Assembly: GCA_964571195.1 (NCBI GenBank)
Contig: CAZNAD010000010.1
Span: forward strand, 13,805 to 77,804
DNA length: 64,000 nucleotides
Direction of reading: 5' to 3'
DNA from: PALSA-1006 sp964571195
Lineage (GTDB): Bacteria; Pseudomonadota; Gammaproteobacteria; Burkholderiales; Gallionellaceae
The notes beneath the pieces are model-generated. The model did not search any database. It was not told where the DNA came from and saw only the letters and a list, made by a program, of their open reading frames with translations. The translations under genes and the position numbers were made by a program. Positions 25,349 through 33,945 of the stretch are shown piece by piece; the first letter of the stretch is position 1; every line of letters starts with the position of its first letter.

Positions 25349-26755
25349 ATGAACAAGAACACAGAATACGCAGCAGGAAAACTCGAAGTCGATCTGGATC
25401 TGATCCGCAGGCTGGACAAGAACGGGCCGCGATATACCTCCTATCCCACGGCAGACCGTTTCGTCGAGGCATTCAATGCCGAGACCTATGCGGACTGGTT
25501 GGGCAAGCGTGAGATCGGCGGTATCAGTCGCCCCTTGTCGTTGTACGTGCACATCCCGTTTTGCAACACGCTGTGTTTCTACTGCGCCTGCAACAAGGTC
25601 ATCACCAAAGACTTCAGCAAGGCGGGAGAGTATGTCCGTTATGTCAGCAAGGAACTCGCCATGCAGGCTGCATTGCTCGGCGACGGGCGACGGGTCGAGC
25701 AATTGCACTTCGGCGGCGGCACGCCGACCTTCCTGAGCAATGACGAGATCCGCGAACTGATGGGCGCGATACGCAACAACTTCGAGCTGATCGAGAACGG
25801 CGAGTATTCCATCGAGATCGATCCGCGTAAGGTGAGCGACGAGACGGTCGCTCTGCTCGGCGAGATGGGCTTCAATCGTATCAGTATCGGCGTGCAGGAC
25901 TTCGATCCCGAAGTGCAGAAGGCGGTGAACCGTATCCAGAGCGAAGAAGAGACACTACAGGTCATCAAGGCGGCGCGGGCCAACGGCTTTAAATCGGTGA
26001 GCATCGACCTGATCTATGGCTTGCCCAAACAGAATCTGGCCGGTTTCAAGGCCACGCTGGACAAGGTCATCGCAGCCGGAGCCGACCGCTTGTCCATCTA
26101 CAACTACGCGCATATGCCGGCATTGTTCAAGCCGCAACGCCGCATCCATGAGGAAGATATGCCGACCGGGCAGCTCAAGCTCGACATTCTCAGTCTGGCA
26201 GTGAAGACGCTGACCGACGCGGGTTATGTCTATATCGGCATGGATCACTTCGCCAAGCCGGAAGACGAGCTTGCGGTGGCGCAGCGCCAGGGCCGTTTGC
26301 ACCGCAACTTTCAGGGGTATTCGACACATTCCGATTGCGACTTGGTCGCGGTCGGGGTGAGCTCCATCGGCAAGATCGGGCCGACCTACAGCCAGAACTT
26401 CCGCGAGTTGGAGGACTATTACGACGCGCTGGATCGTAACACGCTGCCCATCATGCGCGGTATGGAGCTGAATGCCGATGACCTGGTGCGGCGCGCCATC
26501 ATCCAGGCGCTGATGTGTCATTTCGAGATATCGAAGGAATCGTTCAACATCGCTTATCTGATCGATTTCGACCAGTATTTTGCCACCGAGCTGAAGGAGT
26601 TGGTCGAATACGAAAAAGAGGGCTTGCTGAAGATCTCGCCGCATTGGATCAGTGTTACCCCCAAAGGGCGTATGCTCATTCGCAACATCTGTATGGTCTT
26701 CGACAAGTATCTGCGCACTAAACAGGAACACGCCCGCTACTCCAAGGTCATCTGA
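25349..26755 (+). CDS. hemN: Oxygen-independent coproporphyrinogen III oxidase
   Basis: A 468-residue radical-SAM enzyme that decarboxylates coproporphyrinogen III to protoporphyrinogen IX for haem without oxygen. Cluster ligands are C72, C76 and C79 (C-N-T-L-C-F-Y-C), followed by C81 as in E. coli HemN. The substrate pocket has G-G-G-T-P-T and the Y-T-S-Y-P opening near 29-33. The ATG at 25349 is used; the open frame upstream runs back into the promoter and FNR box. FNR control of hemN supplies haem under low oxygen, consistent with the cbb3 oxidase genes. Confidence 0.95.
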   Translation: MNKNTEYAAGKLEVDLDLIRRLDKNGPRYTSYPTADRFVEAFNAETYADWLGKREIGGISRPLSLYVHIPFCNTLCFYCACNKVITKDFSKAGEYVRYVSKELAMQAALLGDGRRVEQLHFGGGTPTFLSNDEIRELMGAIRNNFELIENGEYSIEIDPRKVSDETVALLGEMGFNRISIGVQDFDPEVQKAVNRIQSEEETLQVIKAARANGFKSVSIDLIYGLPKQNLAGFKATLDKVIAAGADRLSIYNYAHMPALFKPQRRIHEEDMPTGQLKLDILSLAVKTLTDAGYVYIGMDHFAKPEDELAVAQRQGRLHRNFQGYSTHSDCDLVAVGVSSIGKIGPTYSQNFRELEDYYDALDRNTLPIMRGMELNADDLVRRAIIQALMCHFEISKESFNIAYLIDFDQYFATELKELVEYEKEGLLKISPHWISVTPKGRMLIRNICMVFDKYLRTKQEHARYSKVI

Positions 26756-26869
26756 TAGGTGACTTTGGGGTAATATAACGCCCGAGCGATATAGAGGCGA
26801 TGAACAGGCCGCGCAGAGATTTTGACTCGCGTGGTCTCACGGAGGAGAACCCCGTTCACTGGGGGAGCG

Positions 26870-28117
26870 ATGACAAAAAAAGTAGATGATTTCCGCTTGC
26901 GCTTTGGCAAGCACGAGCTGGTGCCCATCATGATCGGTGGGATGGGCGTGGATATCTCCACGGCCGAGTTGGCTCTGGAAGTCGCACGTCTGGGCGGAAT
27001 CGGGCATGTGTCCGATGCGATGCTGCCCACAGTATCGGATCGCCGTTACGATACCGATTTCGTCAAAACGAAGTTGACGCAATACAAACAAAATCTCGAC
27101 AACGCCGACAAGTCCTCGATCAAGTTCGATCTGGGGCAGGTCGCCGAATCCACCCGCTTGCATGTCAGCAAGACCATGGAGGCCAAACGCGGTTCCGGCA
27201 TGGTTTTCATCAATGTCATGGAGAAGCTCACCATGAACGCGCCTAGGGAGACGCTCAAAGTGCGTCTGGACGAAGCGCTTTCCGCCGGTATCGACGGCAT
27301 CACTCTGGCAGCAGGATTGCATCTGGGGTCGTTCGGCATGATCGAAGACCATCCGCGCTTTCGCGATGCCAAGCTGGGCATCATTGTTTCCTCGTTGCGC
27401 GCATTACAACTGTTCTTGCGCAAGAACGCTCGCTCCAATCGCCTGCCCGATTACATCGTGGTGGAGGGGCCGCTGGCAGGTGGGCATTTGGGTTTCGGTA
27501 TGGATTGGGCGCAGTTCGATCTGCGCACCATCACGCAGGAAATCATGGATTACCTGAAGGCGGAACAGCTCGATATCCCGGTCATTCCCGCAGGCGGCAT
27601 CTTCACCGGCAGTGATGCCGCTGGTTTTCTGGAGATGGGGGCTGCGGCAGTGCAGGTGGCGACACGTTTCACGGTGGCGAAAGAATGCGGTTTGCCAGCC
27701 GACGTACAGCAGGAATATTTCAGGGCGAGCGAGGCAGATATCGAGGTCAATGGCGTCTCGCCGACCGGCTACCCGATGCGCATGCTGAAAAACAGCCCTG
27801 CAATCGGTTCGGGCATCCGTCCCGGGTGTGAATCCTACGGCTATATCCTCGATGCCAATGGCAGGTGTTCCTATATCGATTCCTACAACCGTGAAGTGGC
27901 GGCACATCCGGGCGAGAAGAAGATCCAGGTGTACGACAAGACCTGCCTGTGTACCCACATGCGCAACTTCAAGCTGTGGACCTGCGGCCATTACACCTAT
28001 CGCTTGAAAGACACCACACGCAAACAGGCGGATGGGACTTATCAGTTACTGACTGCCGAGCACGTGTTCAAGGATTATCAGTTCAGTACCGACAACAAGA
28101 TCGCGTTACCCGAATAA
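26870..28117 (+). CDS. Nitronate monooxygenase-like flavoprotein with Cys-rich tail
   Basis: A 415-residue FMN-dependent TIM-barrel protein of the nitronate monooxygenase (2-nitropropane dioxygenase) family. The N-terminus has P-I-M-I-G-G-M-G, the active-site region G-P-L-A-G-G-H-L-G, and an FMN phosphate site I-P-A-G-G-I-F. Members are usually 320-350 residues; here about 95 extra residues hold cysteines at 320, 333, 359, 361 and 372 with nearby His363 and His374, which could bind a metal or cluster. The ATG at 26870 follows GGGGGAG closely. It sits alone after hemN, and substrate and partner are unknown. Confidence 0.82.
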   Translation: MTKKVDDFRLRFGKHELVPIMIGGMGVDISTAELALEVARLGGIGHVSDAMLPTVSDRRYDTDFVKTKLTQYKQNLDNADKSSIKFDLGQVAESTRLHVSKTMEAKRGSGMVFINVMEKLTMNAPRETLKVRLDEALSAGIDGITLAAGLHLGSFGMIEDHPRFRDAKLGIIVSSLRALQLFLRKNARSNRLPDYIVVEGPLAGGHLGFGMDWAQFDLRTITQEIMDYLKAEQLDIPVIPAGGIFTGSDAAGFLEMGAAAVQVATRFTVAKECGLPADVQQEYFRASEADIEVNGVSPTGYPMRMLKNSPAIGSGIRPGCESYGYILDANGRCSYIDSYNREVAAHPGEKKIQVYDKTCLCTHMRNFKLWTCGHYTYRLKDTTRKQADGTYQLLTAEHVFKDYQFSTDNKIALPE

Positions 28118-28151
28118 ACGCCGCGCAGGCGTTCGGGGAGAGCGGGGCTAT

Positions 28152-28174
28152 CGGCTAGAATAGCCGTCTTATTT
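28152..28174 (+). terminator. Candidate hairpin between nitronate monooxygenase and gshA
   Basis: CGGCTA (28152-28157) pairs with TAGCCG (28161-28166) over a 3-base loop, followed by TCTTATTT. It may terminate the upstream gene. The same bases include TAGAAT (28156-28161), which could instead serve as the -10 of gshA, so the role is ambiguous. Confidence 0.45.
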
Positions 28175-28188
28175 CACGCAGGCTCATC

Positions 28189-29460
28189 ATGGTTCCTCAT
28201 CTCACCACTGCCCTGAAAGGCCCTCTGCTCGATCTGGAGCAGCGCATCCTTACCGCACAGCCGGGTATCGAACATTGGTTCCGCACACAATGGCTGGAAC
28301 ATACACCGCCGTTCTACACGTCGGTCGATCTGCGTAACAGTGGTTTCAAGCTGGCTCCGGTGGACACCAATCTGTTTCCCGGCGGCTTTAATAACCTCAA
28401 TCCCGATTTTCTTCCGCTATGCGTGCTGGCGATGCAGTCGGCAGTGGAGAAGATATGTCCCGAGGCGCGCGGTGTCTTGCTGATCCCGGAGAATCACACC
28501 CGCAATCAGTTCTATCTGCAAAACGTGGCGCAACTCGTCACCATCCTCAGACAGGCCGGGATGCATGTGCGCGTCGGTTCGTTGTTGCCCGAGATCGACC
28601 GGCCAACTACGCTGGAACTTGCGAACGGTAATGCGCTGACCTTGGAACCACTGCTTCGTGTCGGCAATCGTCTGAGTGTGGACGGCTTCGACCCTTGTGT
28701 CATCGTGCTCAACAATGATCTGTCCGGTGGTGTCCCGGCGATCCTGACGAATCTGGAGCAGGCGGTATTGCCACCACTGGAAGCGGGCTGGTATGCGCGT
28801 CGCAAGTCGAAACATTTTGCGGCGTACCATCGGGTGACCAAACAATTCGCCGAACTTGTTGGTATCGATCCGTGGCTGATCGACCCGTATTTCGCCGTGT
28901 GCAACCAGGTCGATTTTCAGGAGAAGGTCGGCGGGGAGTGTTTGGCTGCCCAGGTCGATTTCGTGCTGCAACAGGTGCGTGCAAAATATGCCGAATATGG
29001 CGTGAAACATGATCCTTTCGTCATCGTCAAGGCCGATGCCGGAACCTATGGCATGGGCATCATGACCGTGAAAGACGCCAGCGAAGTGCGCGACCTGAAC
29101 CGCAAGCAGCGCAACAAGATGGCGGTGGTGAAAGAGGGGTTGCAAGTCTCCGACGTGCTGGTGCAAGAAGGGGTGTATACCTTTGAGGACTTGGATGGCG
29201 CGGTGGCCGAGCCGGTGGTGTACATGATAGACCGCCATGTGGTCGGTGGTTTCTATCGGGTGCATACCGAGCGCGGTGTTGACGAGAACCTCAATGCGCC
29301 CGGTATGCGCTTCGAGCCGCTGGCATTCGAGCAATGTTGCACCTTGCCCAACCCTGATTGCGCGCCAGATGATATGCCGAACCGTTTTTATGCTTACGGT
29401 GTGGTGGCCAGACTCGCCATGCTGGCCGCGTCACTGGAACTGGAAGAGATGGTCGCGTGA
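28189..29460 (+). CDS. gshA: Glutamate--cysteine ligase, proteobacterial GshA type
   Basis: A 423-residue enzyme joining glutamate and cysteine in the first step of glutathione synthesis. It belongs to the type seen in betaproteobacteria and Acidithiobacillus: F-Y-T-S-V-D-L-R-N near residue 42, N-L-F-P-G-G-F-N-N near 60, and an ATP-binding V-K-A-D-A-G-T-Y-G-M-G near 281-291. The usual partner gshB is not next to it; apbE follows instead, overlapping by four bases (GTGA). Glutathione synthetase must be encoded outside the window or be absent. Confidence 0.9.
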   Translation: MVPHLTTALKGPLLDLEQRILTAQPGIEHWFRTQWLEHTPPFYTSVDLRNSGFKLAPVDTNLFPGGFNNLNPDFLPLCVLAMQSAVEKICPEARGVLLIPENHTRNQFYLQNVAQLVTILRQAGMHVRVGSLLPEIDRPTTLELANGNALTLEPLLRVGNRLSVDGFDPCVIVLNNDLSGGVPAILTNLEQAVLPPLEAGWYARRKSKHFAAYHRVTKQFAELVGIDPWLIDPYFAVCNQVDFQEKVGGECLAAQVDFVLQQVRAKYAEYGVKHDPFVIVKADAGTYGMGIMTVKDASEVRDLNRKQRNKMAVVKEGLQVSDVLVQEGVYTFEDLDGAVAEPVVYMIDRHVVGGFYRVHTERGVDENLNAPGMRFEPLAFEQCCTLPNPDCAPDDMPNRFYAYGVVARLAMLAASLELEEMVA

Positions 29461-30533
29461 GTCTGCTCCCGCGTTCGCTGAATATCTTTGCAGTGCCGCT
29501 ATGGTCGCGGTCGTGGCCAGTGTTTTTGCTTGCCGTACTGCTTGCGGCATGCGGCAAGACGCCGCCGACCTATCAGGAACAGGGTTATGTGTTCGGAACG
29601 CTGGTGGAGATCAGTATCTACGGCGAGGATGAGGCACGCGCCAGACAGGCAGTCACGCTGGTGATGCGCGAGTTCCAGCGCTTGCACGATATGTTGCATG
29701 CATGGAAGCCTTCCGAATTGAGCGCGTTGAATGCGGCGTTCTTGCATGGAAAGACTCAGGAAGTATCGCCGGAACTGGCGATGCTGCTGGTCGATGCGGC
29801 GCGTGTTTCCACCGCATCTGCGGGTTTGTTCAATCCCGCCATCGGCGGATTGATCCAGGCGTGGGGGTTTCAGGCGGACGATTTCAAGGCGGTGTTGCCG
29901 GAGCGGGACAGGTTGTCAAGCTTGCTGAAAGCGCGTCCGCAGATGAGCGACATCGTGTTCGAGGGCGGGCGGGTGAGCAGCCGTAACCCTGCGGTACAGC
30001 TCGATCTGGGCGGCTATGCCAAGGGTTATGCGCTTGATCGTGCTGCCGCGATACTGAAACAGCAGGGTATGCACAATGCACTCATCAACATCGGCGGCAA
30101 TGTGCTGGCCATGGGCAGACACGGCGAGCGCGAATGGCGTGTCGGCATCCAGCATCCGCGCCGATCCGGGCCGCTGGCGACACTGGCGTTGCACGACGGT
30201 GAAGCCATCGGCACGTCGGGAGATTATCAGCGCTATTTTGAGCTGGACGGGCAGCGTTATTGCCATCTGATCGATCCGCGCACGGGCTATCCGGTACAAG
30301 GCGTGCAAGCGGTCACCATCATCACGCACGGCGAGCATGCGGGGCTGTTGTCCGATGCTTCATCCAAGCCGCTGTTCCTGTCGGGGGTGTCCGGGTGGCG
30401 TGATGCCGCACGGCGGATGCGACTCGGCGAGGCGATGCTGGTCGATGCGGAGGGCGTGGTGCACCTTAGCGCTGAGATGCAGAAACGGCTAGAATTCACC
30501 GATAAGTCCACGCTGAAAAGGGTCGAGCCATGA
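29457..30533 (+). CDS. apbE: FAD:protein FMN transferase (ApbE), lipoprotein
   Basis: A 358-residue exported protein with a late lipobox L-L-A-A-C near residue 32. It transfers FMN from FAD to threonine residues of partner flavoproteins such as Rnf and Nqr subunits. Motifs are L-H-A-W-K-P-S-E, the Mg/FAD region L-D-L-G-G-Y-A-K-G-Y, I-N-I-G-G-N-V and T-S-G-D-Y-Q-R-Y with D-P-R-T-G-Y-P-V. The start GTG at 29457 overlaps the gshA stop (GTGA). The following small membrane gene overlaps by ATGA. Its substrate flavoprotein is not in the window. Confidence 0.9.
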   Translation: MSLLPRSLNIFAVPLWSRSWPVFLLAVLLAACGKTPPTYQEQGYVFGTLVEISIYGEDEARARQAVTLVMREFQRLHDMLHAWKPSELSALNAAFLHGKTQEVSPELAMLLVDAARVSTASAGLFNPAIGGLIQAWGFQADDFKAVLPERDRLSSLLKARPQMSDIVFEGGRVSSRNPAVQLDLGGYAKGYALDRAAAILKQQGMHNALINIGGNVLAMGRHGEREWRVGIQHPRRSGPLATLALHDGEAIGTSGDYQRYFELDGQRYCHLIDPRTGYPVQGVQAVTIITHGEHAGLLSDASSKPLFLSGVSGWRDAARRMRLGEAMLVDAEGVVHLSAEMQKRLEFTDKSTLKRVEP

Positions 30534-30736
30534 GTTCGCCGCACGAAGATGCACTACAGGAAAACATACGCCGTACCGCGAGTGTGCATGCACTGAAGCA
30601 GATCCACGCCATCGTGGAGGAAGAGCGCAGGACCGAAGCACTGGTGGGGCGTGTGTTGCATGCGTTCCTGCTGTATGGCTGGCTAGTCCTGTTGCTGTTG
30701 GCCGGTATCGTGGCTCATTTTATGGGGGTGATTTGA
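30530..30736 (+). CDS. Small single-span membrane protein
   Basis: A 68-residue protein with a charged N-terminal helix (E-E-E-R-R near 29-34) and one C-terminal membrane helix (about 43-64, Y-G-W-L-V-L-L-L-L-A-G). The ATG at 30530 overlaps the apbE stop (ATGA) and its stop overlaps the next ATG, so all three are translationally coupled. No recognised family; a partner of the ApbE or PTS proteins is possible. Confidence 0.72.
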   Translation: MSSPHEDALQENIRRTASVHALKQIHAIVEEERRTEALVGRVLHAFLLYGWLVLLLLAGIVAHFMGVI

Positions 30737-31167
30737 TGGTTGGTATCCTGTTGGTGACACACAATGGTTTGGGCGACAGCCTGGTCGATTGTGTGCGCCA
30801 TGTGATGGGCAGCACCCCTTCCCATGTGAAGGTGCTTTCCGTGCTGGCCAGTGATGATCCGCAGCAGAAAGAGGCCGAGGGGCGGGCGTTGATCGATCAG
30901 CTCGATACCGGCAGGGGAGTGTTGATCCTGTGTGATGTGTTCGGTGCGACGCCGAGCAACATCGCACAACGCCTGCAACAACCGGGGCGGGTGGAAGGTG
31001 TAGCTGGGGTCAATCTGCCGATGATGCTGCGCGTGATGGTGTGCAGCCGTGACCGCTCTTTACCGGAGTTGGCGCAGCGCGCGCTGGACGGTGGTCGTGA
31101 ATGTATCGTCTCAATGGGTTCGGAATCGAAAGGCTGTGATGTTGAAACAAGATGCGCAGATAATTAA
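30736..31167 (+). CDS. PTS EIIA component, mannose family
   Basis: A 143-residue soluble EIIA of the mannose-type phosphotransferase system. The phosphorylated His9 is in V-T-H-N-G-L-G, and C-D-V-F-G-A-T-P is the typical second motif. No EIIB or EIIC is present here, so it probably acts in regulation rather than sugar uptake, as described for similar betaproteobacterial EIIA-HPr-EI clusters. The ATG at 30736 has GGGGGTG upstream. The last 29 bases overlap the HPr gene. Confidence 0.9.
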   Translation: MVGILLVTHNGLGDSLVDCVRHVMGSTPSHVKVLSVLASDDPQQKEAEGRALIDQLDTGRGVLILCDVFGATPSNIAQRLQQPGRVEGVAGVNLPMMLRVMVCSRDRSLPELAQRALDGGRECIVSMGSESKGCDVETRCADN

Positions 31168-31408
31168 CAAGTTGGGACTCCATGCGCGAGCATCTGCCAA
31201 GCTCACCCAGCTCGCTTCGCAGTATCCCTGCGAGGTATGGCTGTCGCGTAATGGCCGCCGCATCAATGCCAAGAGCATCATGGGCGTGATGATGCTGGCC
31301 GCCGCCAAGGGTGCCACGGTTACCATTGAGACCGACGGAGAGCAGGAGCAGGAAGCGATGGCGGCAATCGTGGCATTGATCGGTGATTATTTCGGGGAGG
31401 GCGAATGA
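31139..31408 (+). CDS. ptsH: Phosphocarrier protein HPr
   Basis: An 89-residue HPr. His15 (G-L-H-A-R-A-S) accepts phosphate from EI, and Ser46 (I-N-A-K-S-I-M-G-V) is the site of HPr kinase/phosphorylase when present. The gene begins inside the EIIA gene (29-base overlap) and its ATG at 31139 is fixed by the HPr N-terminus M-L-K-Q-D-A-Q. It overlaps ptsI by four bases (ATGA). Confidence 0.94.
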   Translation: MLKQDAQIINKLGLHARASAKLTQLASQYPCEVWLSRNGRRINAKSIMGVMMLAAAKGATVTIETDGEQEQEAMAAIVALIGDYFGEGE

Positions 31409-33129
31409 GTTTCGCGCTACACGGTCTGCCGGTCTCGCAGGGGATCGCTATCGGCCATGCACATCTGGTGTCGCATGCCGCGCTGGAAGTGACCCATTAT
31501 GTGTTGCCCAAGCATCTGGTTCATGAAGAAGTCGCTCGTCTCGATGAGGCGCTGGAAACGACACGTAAGGAATTGAGCGGGCTACGCGAGTTTCGTCCGC
31601 TACAGGCGGCAGCCGAATTCGACGCGTTCCTCGATCTGCATTTGATGATCCTGGGCGATGAGCATATCAGTAATGCCGCGCGAGAAATGATCGTCCGCGA
31701 ACACTGCAATGCGGAATGGGCGCTGAAGACGCAGATGGAGGCGTTGGTTGGCCAATTCGAGGCGTTTGAGGATGCCTATCTGCGCGAACGCAAGACCGAT
31801 GTTGTGCAGGTGGTCGAGCGTATCCTCAAGACCATGAGCGGACAACTCGGCTATACACCGCCCAGTGCACAACACGACCAGAACCTGATCCTGGTTGCCC
31901 ATGATGTGAGTCCGGCCGATCTGATCCAGCTCAAGCCACATCGCTTCTGCGCCATTCTCACCGATGTGGGCGGAGCCACTTCCCACACCGCCATCGTGGC
32001 GCGCGGATTGAACACCCCGTGCGTGGTCGGCCTGCACCATGCGCGCGAACTCATCAAAGACCACGATATGCTTATCGTGGACGGCGAACAGGGCGTCGTG
32101 CTGGTCAACCCGGACAAGCAGTTGCTGGCCGAATACAAGTTGCGCCACAGCCAGCTGGAGTTGGAGCGGCAGAAGCTCAAACGCTTGAAGACTGCTCATG
32201 CCAACACGCTGGACGGTACCCATATCGAGTTGCATGCCAATATCGAGATGCCGCACGACCTGATTGATGTCAAAGAGAACGGTGCCACGGGTATCGGCCT
32301 GTTCCGCAGCGAATTTCTGTTTCTCAACCGTGACGAGTTGCCGGATGAAGAAGAACAGTTCGAAGCGTACCGCGCGGTGGTGGAGGGGATGGATGGCTTG
32401 CCTGTCACTATTCGCACCTTCGATCTGGGTGCGGATAAACAGATCAAAGGTGCGGTACGTGTCGCCAGTAATCCTGCTTTGGGCTTGCGTGCGATACGTC
32501 TGTGCCTGGCCGAGCCCCAGCTTTTTCGCACACAGCTGCGCGCCCTGCTGCGAGCTTCGGCCTACGGCAATCTGAAAATATTGGTGCCGATGTTGTCCGG
32601 TGTCGCGGAGATCAACCAGACACTGCAATTCATCGCCTCGACCAAGCAGATGCTGAGCGCGGAAGGTATCACCTACAATCCGGCGGTGCCGATCGGCGGC
32701 ATGATCGAGATCCCGGCAGCCGCGTTGGCATTGAACATGTTCGTGAAGAAGCTGGATTTTCTGTCTATCGGCACCAATGACTTGATCCAGTACACTTTGG
32801 CGATCGACCGCACCGATGAGGAGGTGGCGCATCTTTATGATCCGCTGCATCCGGCGGTTTTGTATTTGCTGGCACACGTCATTTCCAGCGCCAACAAGGC
32901 CAATGTGCCGATTTCGGTGTGCGGTGAGATGGCGGGTGAGTTGGCCTATACTCGCTTGCTGCTGGGTTTCGGTTTGCGCCAGTTTTCGATGAACCCGGCG
33001 CAGTTACTGGCCACGAAGCAACGCGTGTTGACCACCAGTCTGCCTGAGATATTGCCGCTCGCACAGAAGATATTGCGCCTGGAAGATCCGCTCAAGATAC
33101 AGGAGCTGCTGAACCGCTTGAACGGTTGA
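31405..33129 (+). CDS. ptsI: Phosphoenolpyruvate-protein phosphotransferase (enzyme I)
   Basis: A 574-residue PTS enzyme I, taking phosphate from PEP to HPr. The swivelling domain has the phosphorylated His194 (G-G-A-T-S-H-T-A-I-V). The C-terminal PEP-binding barrel shows G-I-G-L-F-R-S-E-F near 297, G-G-M-I-E-I-P near 430 and C-G-E-M-A-G near 506. It overlaps ptsH by ATGA and closes the operon from gshA. Without a permease the chain probably has a signalling role. Confidence 0.94.
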   Translation: MSFALHGLPVSQGIAIGHAHLVSHAALEVTHYVLPKHLVHEEVARLDEALETTRKELSGLREFRPLQAAAEFDAFLDLHLMILGDEHISNAAREMIVREHCNAEWALKTQMEALVGQFEAFEDAYLRERKTDVVQVVERILKTMSGQLGYTPPSAQHDQNLILVAHDVSPADLIQLKPHRFCAILTDVGGATSHTAIVARGLNTPCVVGLHHARELIKDHDMLIVDGEQGVVLVNPDKQLLAEYKLRHSQLELERQKLKRLKTAHANTLDGTHIELHANIEMPHDLIDVKENGATGIGLFRSEFLFLNRDELPDEEEQFEAYRAVVEGMDGLPVTIRTFDLGADKQIKGAVRVASNPALGLRAIRLCLAEPQLFRTQLRALLRASAYGNLKILVPMLSGVAEINQTLQFIASTKQMLSAEGITYNPAVPIGGMIEIPAAALALNMFVKKLDFLSIGTNDLIQYTLAIDRTDEEVAHLYDPLHPAVLYLLAHVISSANKANVPISVCGEMAGELAYTRLLLGFGLRQFSMNPAQLLATKQRVLTTSLPEILPLAQKILRLEDPLKIQELLNRLNG

Positions 33130-33164
33130 CTGGCGGGACTTTCTGTAGCGCCGCTCCGACGACG

Positions 33165-33193
33165 TTGAGGCAGAGGGATGTGCTTGCTATACT
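33165..33193 (+). promoter_or_regulatory. Sigma-70-type promoter candidate
   Basis: TTGAGG (33165-33170) and TATACT (33188-33193) are separated by 17 bases and lie 40 bases before the ATG of the PCMT-like gene. The spacing is optimal and both boxes are close to consensus. Confidence 0.65.
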
Positions 33194-33233
33194 GCGCCAC
33201 AAATCAATGACAACACTCCAAGGGAGTAGGGGG

Positions 33234-33887
33234 ATGAACAACATGGAACAAGCACGCTTCAATATGGTGGAACAACAGATCCGTCCGTGGGATGTTCTGG
33301 ACATGACGGTATTGGATCTGTTGAAAAAGATCAAACGTGAACATTTCGTCCCCGCCGAGCAACGTGCGCTGGCTTTCGTGGATATGGATATCCCGCTGGG
33401 CTACGGTGCCAAGATGTGGCAGCCCAAGCTGGAGGCGCGTGCCGTGCAGGCGTTGAAGTTGCAGCCGTCAGATCAAGTGCTGGAGATCGGTACCGGCAGC
33501 GGCTATCTGACCGCGCTGTTATGTTCTCTTGCCGGACATGTGACCAGCGTGGAGATTGTGAAGGAACTCAGTGCGGCGGCAGGCCGCAACCTCACAGCCG
33601 CTCGCATCGACAATGTCACACTCGAAATCGGTGATGCGGCGAACGGTTGGGGTGCGGGCCTGTATGACGCGATCGTGTTGACGGGTTCGGTGCCGTTGCA
33701 ACCCGCCGCATTGATGAAGAGCCTGAAAGTTGGCGGACGTCTGTTCGCGGTGATCGGCGATGCGCCGGCGATGAAAGCCACGCTGGTAACCCGAACGGCC
33801 GAAGACGCATTCCACAGCACGGCGCTGTTCGAAATAAGCGTAGCACCGCTGCTGAATGCGTCGCAGCCGGACCGGTTCATTTTTTAG
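33234..33887 (+). CDS. Protein-L-isoaspartate O-methyltransferase-like protein
   Basis: A 217-residue SAM-dependent methyltransferase of the PCMT group. Visible are the N-terminal helix N-M-V-E-Q-Q-I-R-P-W, the SAM motif V-L-E-I-G-T-G-S-G-Y-L-T, and a C-terminal R-F-I-F. True PCMTs repair isoaspartate; members of this size in betaproteobacteria are often found before an outer-membrane efflux tolC gene, and their activity is not firmly known. GGGGG precedes the ATG at 33234; an in-frame ATG at 33243 is possible. Its own promoter (33165-33193) separates it from ptsI. Confidence 0.78.
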   Translation: MNNMEQARFNMVEQQIRPWDVLDMTVLDLLKKIKREHFVPAEQRALAFVDMDIPLGYGAKMWQPKLEARAVQALKLQPSDQVLEIGTGSGYLTALLCSLAGHVTSVEIVKELSAAAGRNLTAARIDNVTLEIGDAANGWGAGLYDAIVLTGSVPLQPAALMKSLKVGGRLFAVIGDAPAMKATLVTRTAEDAFHSTALFEISVAPLLNASQPDRFIF

Positions 33888-33923
33888 GATAAAGGCGGGT
33901 GCGAGGCTCGTGATTGAGAAGAC

Positions 33924-33945
33924 TCCCTTAATAAGGGAAGTTTTG
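33924..33945. terminator. Hairpin between PCMT-like gene and rfbD
   Basis: TCCCTTA (33924-33930) and TAAGGGA (33932-33938) form a near-perfect hairpin, followed on the plus strand by AGTTTTG. It overlaps the rfbD stop codon and lies between convergent genes, so it may end transcription from both sides. Confidence 0.55.
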
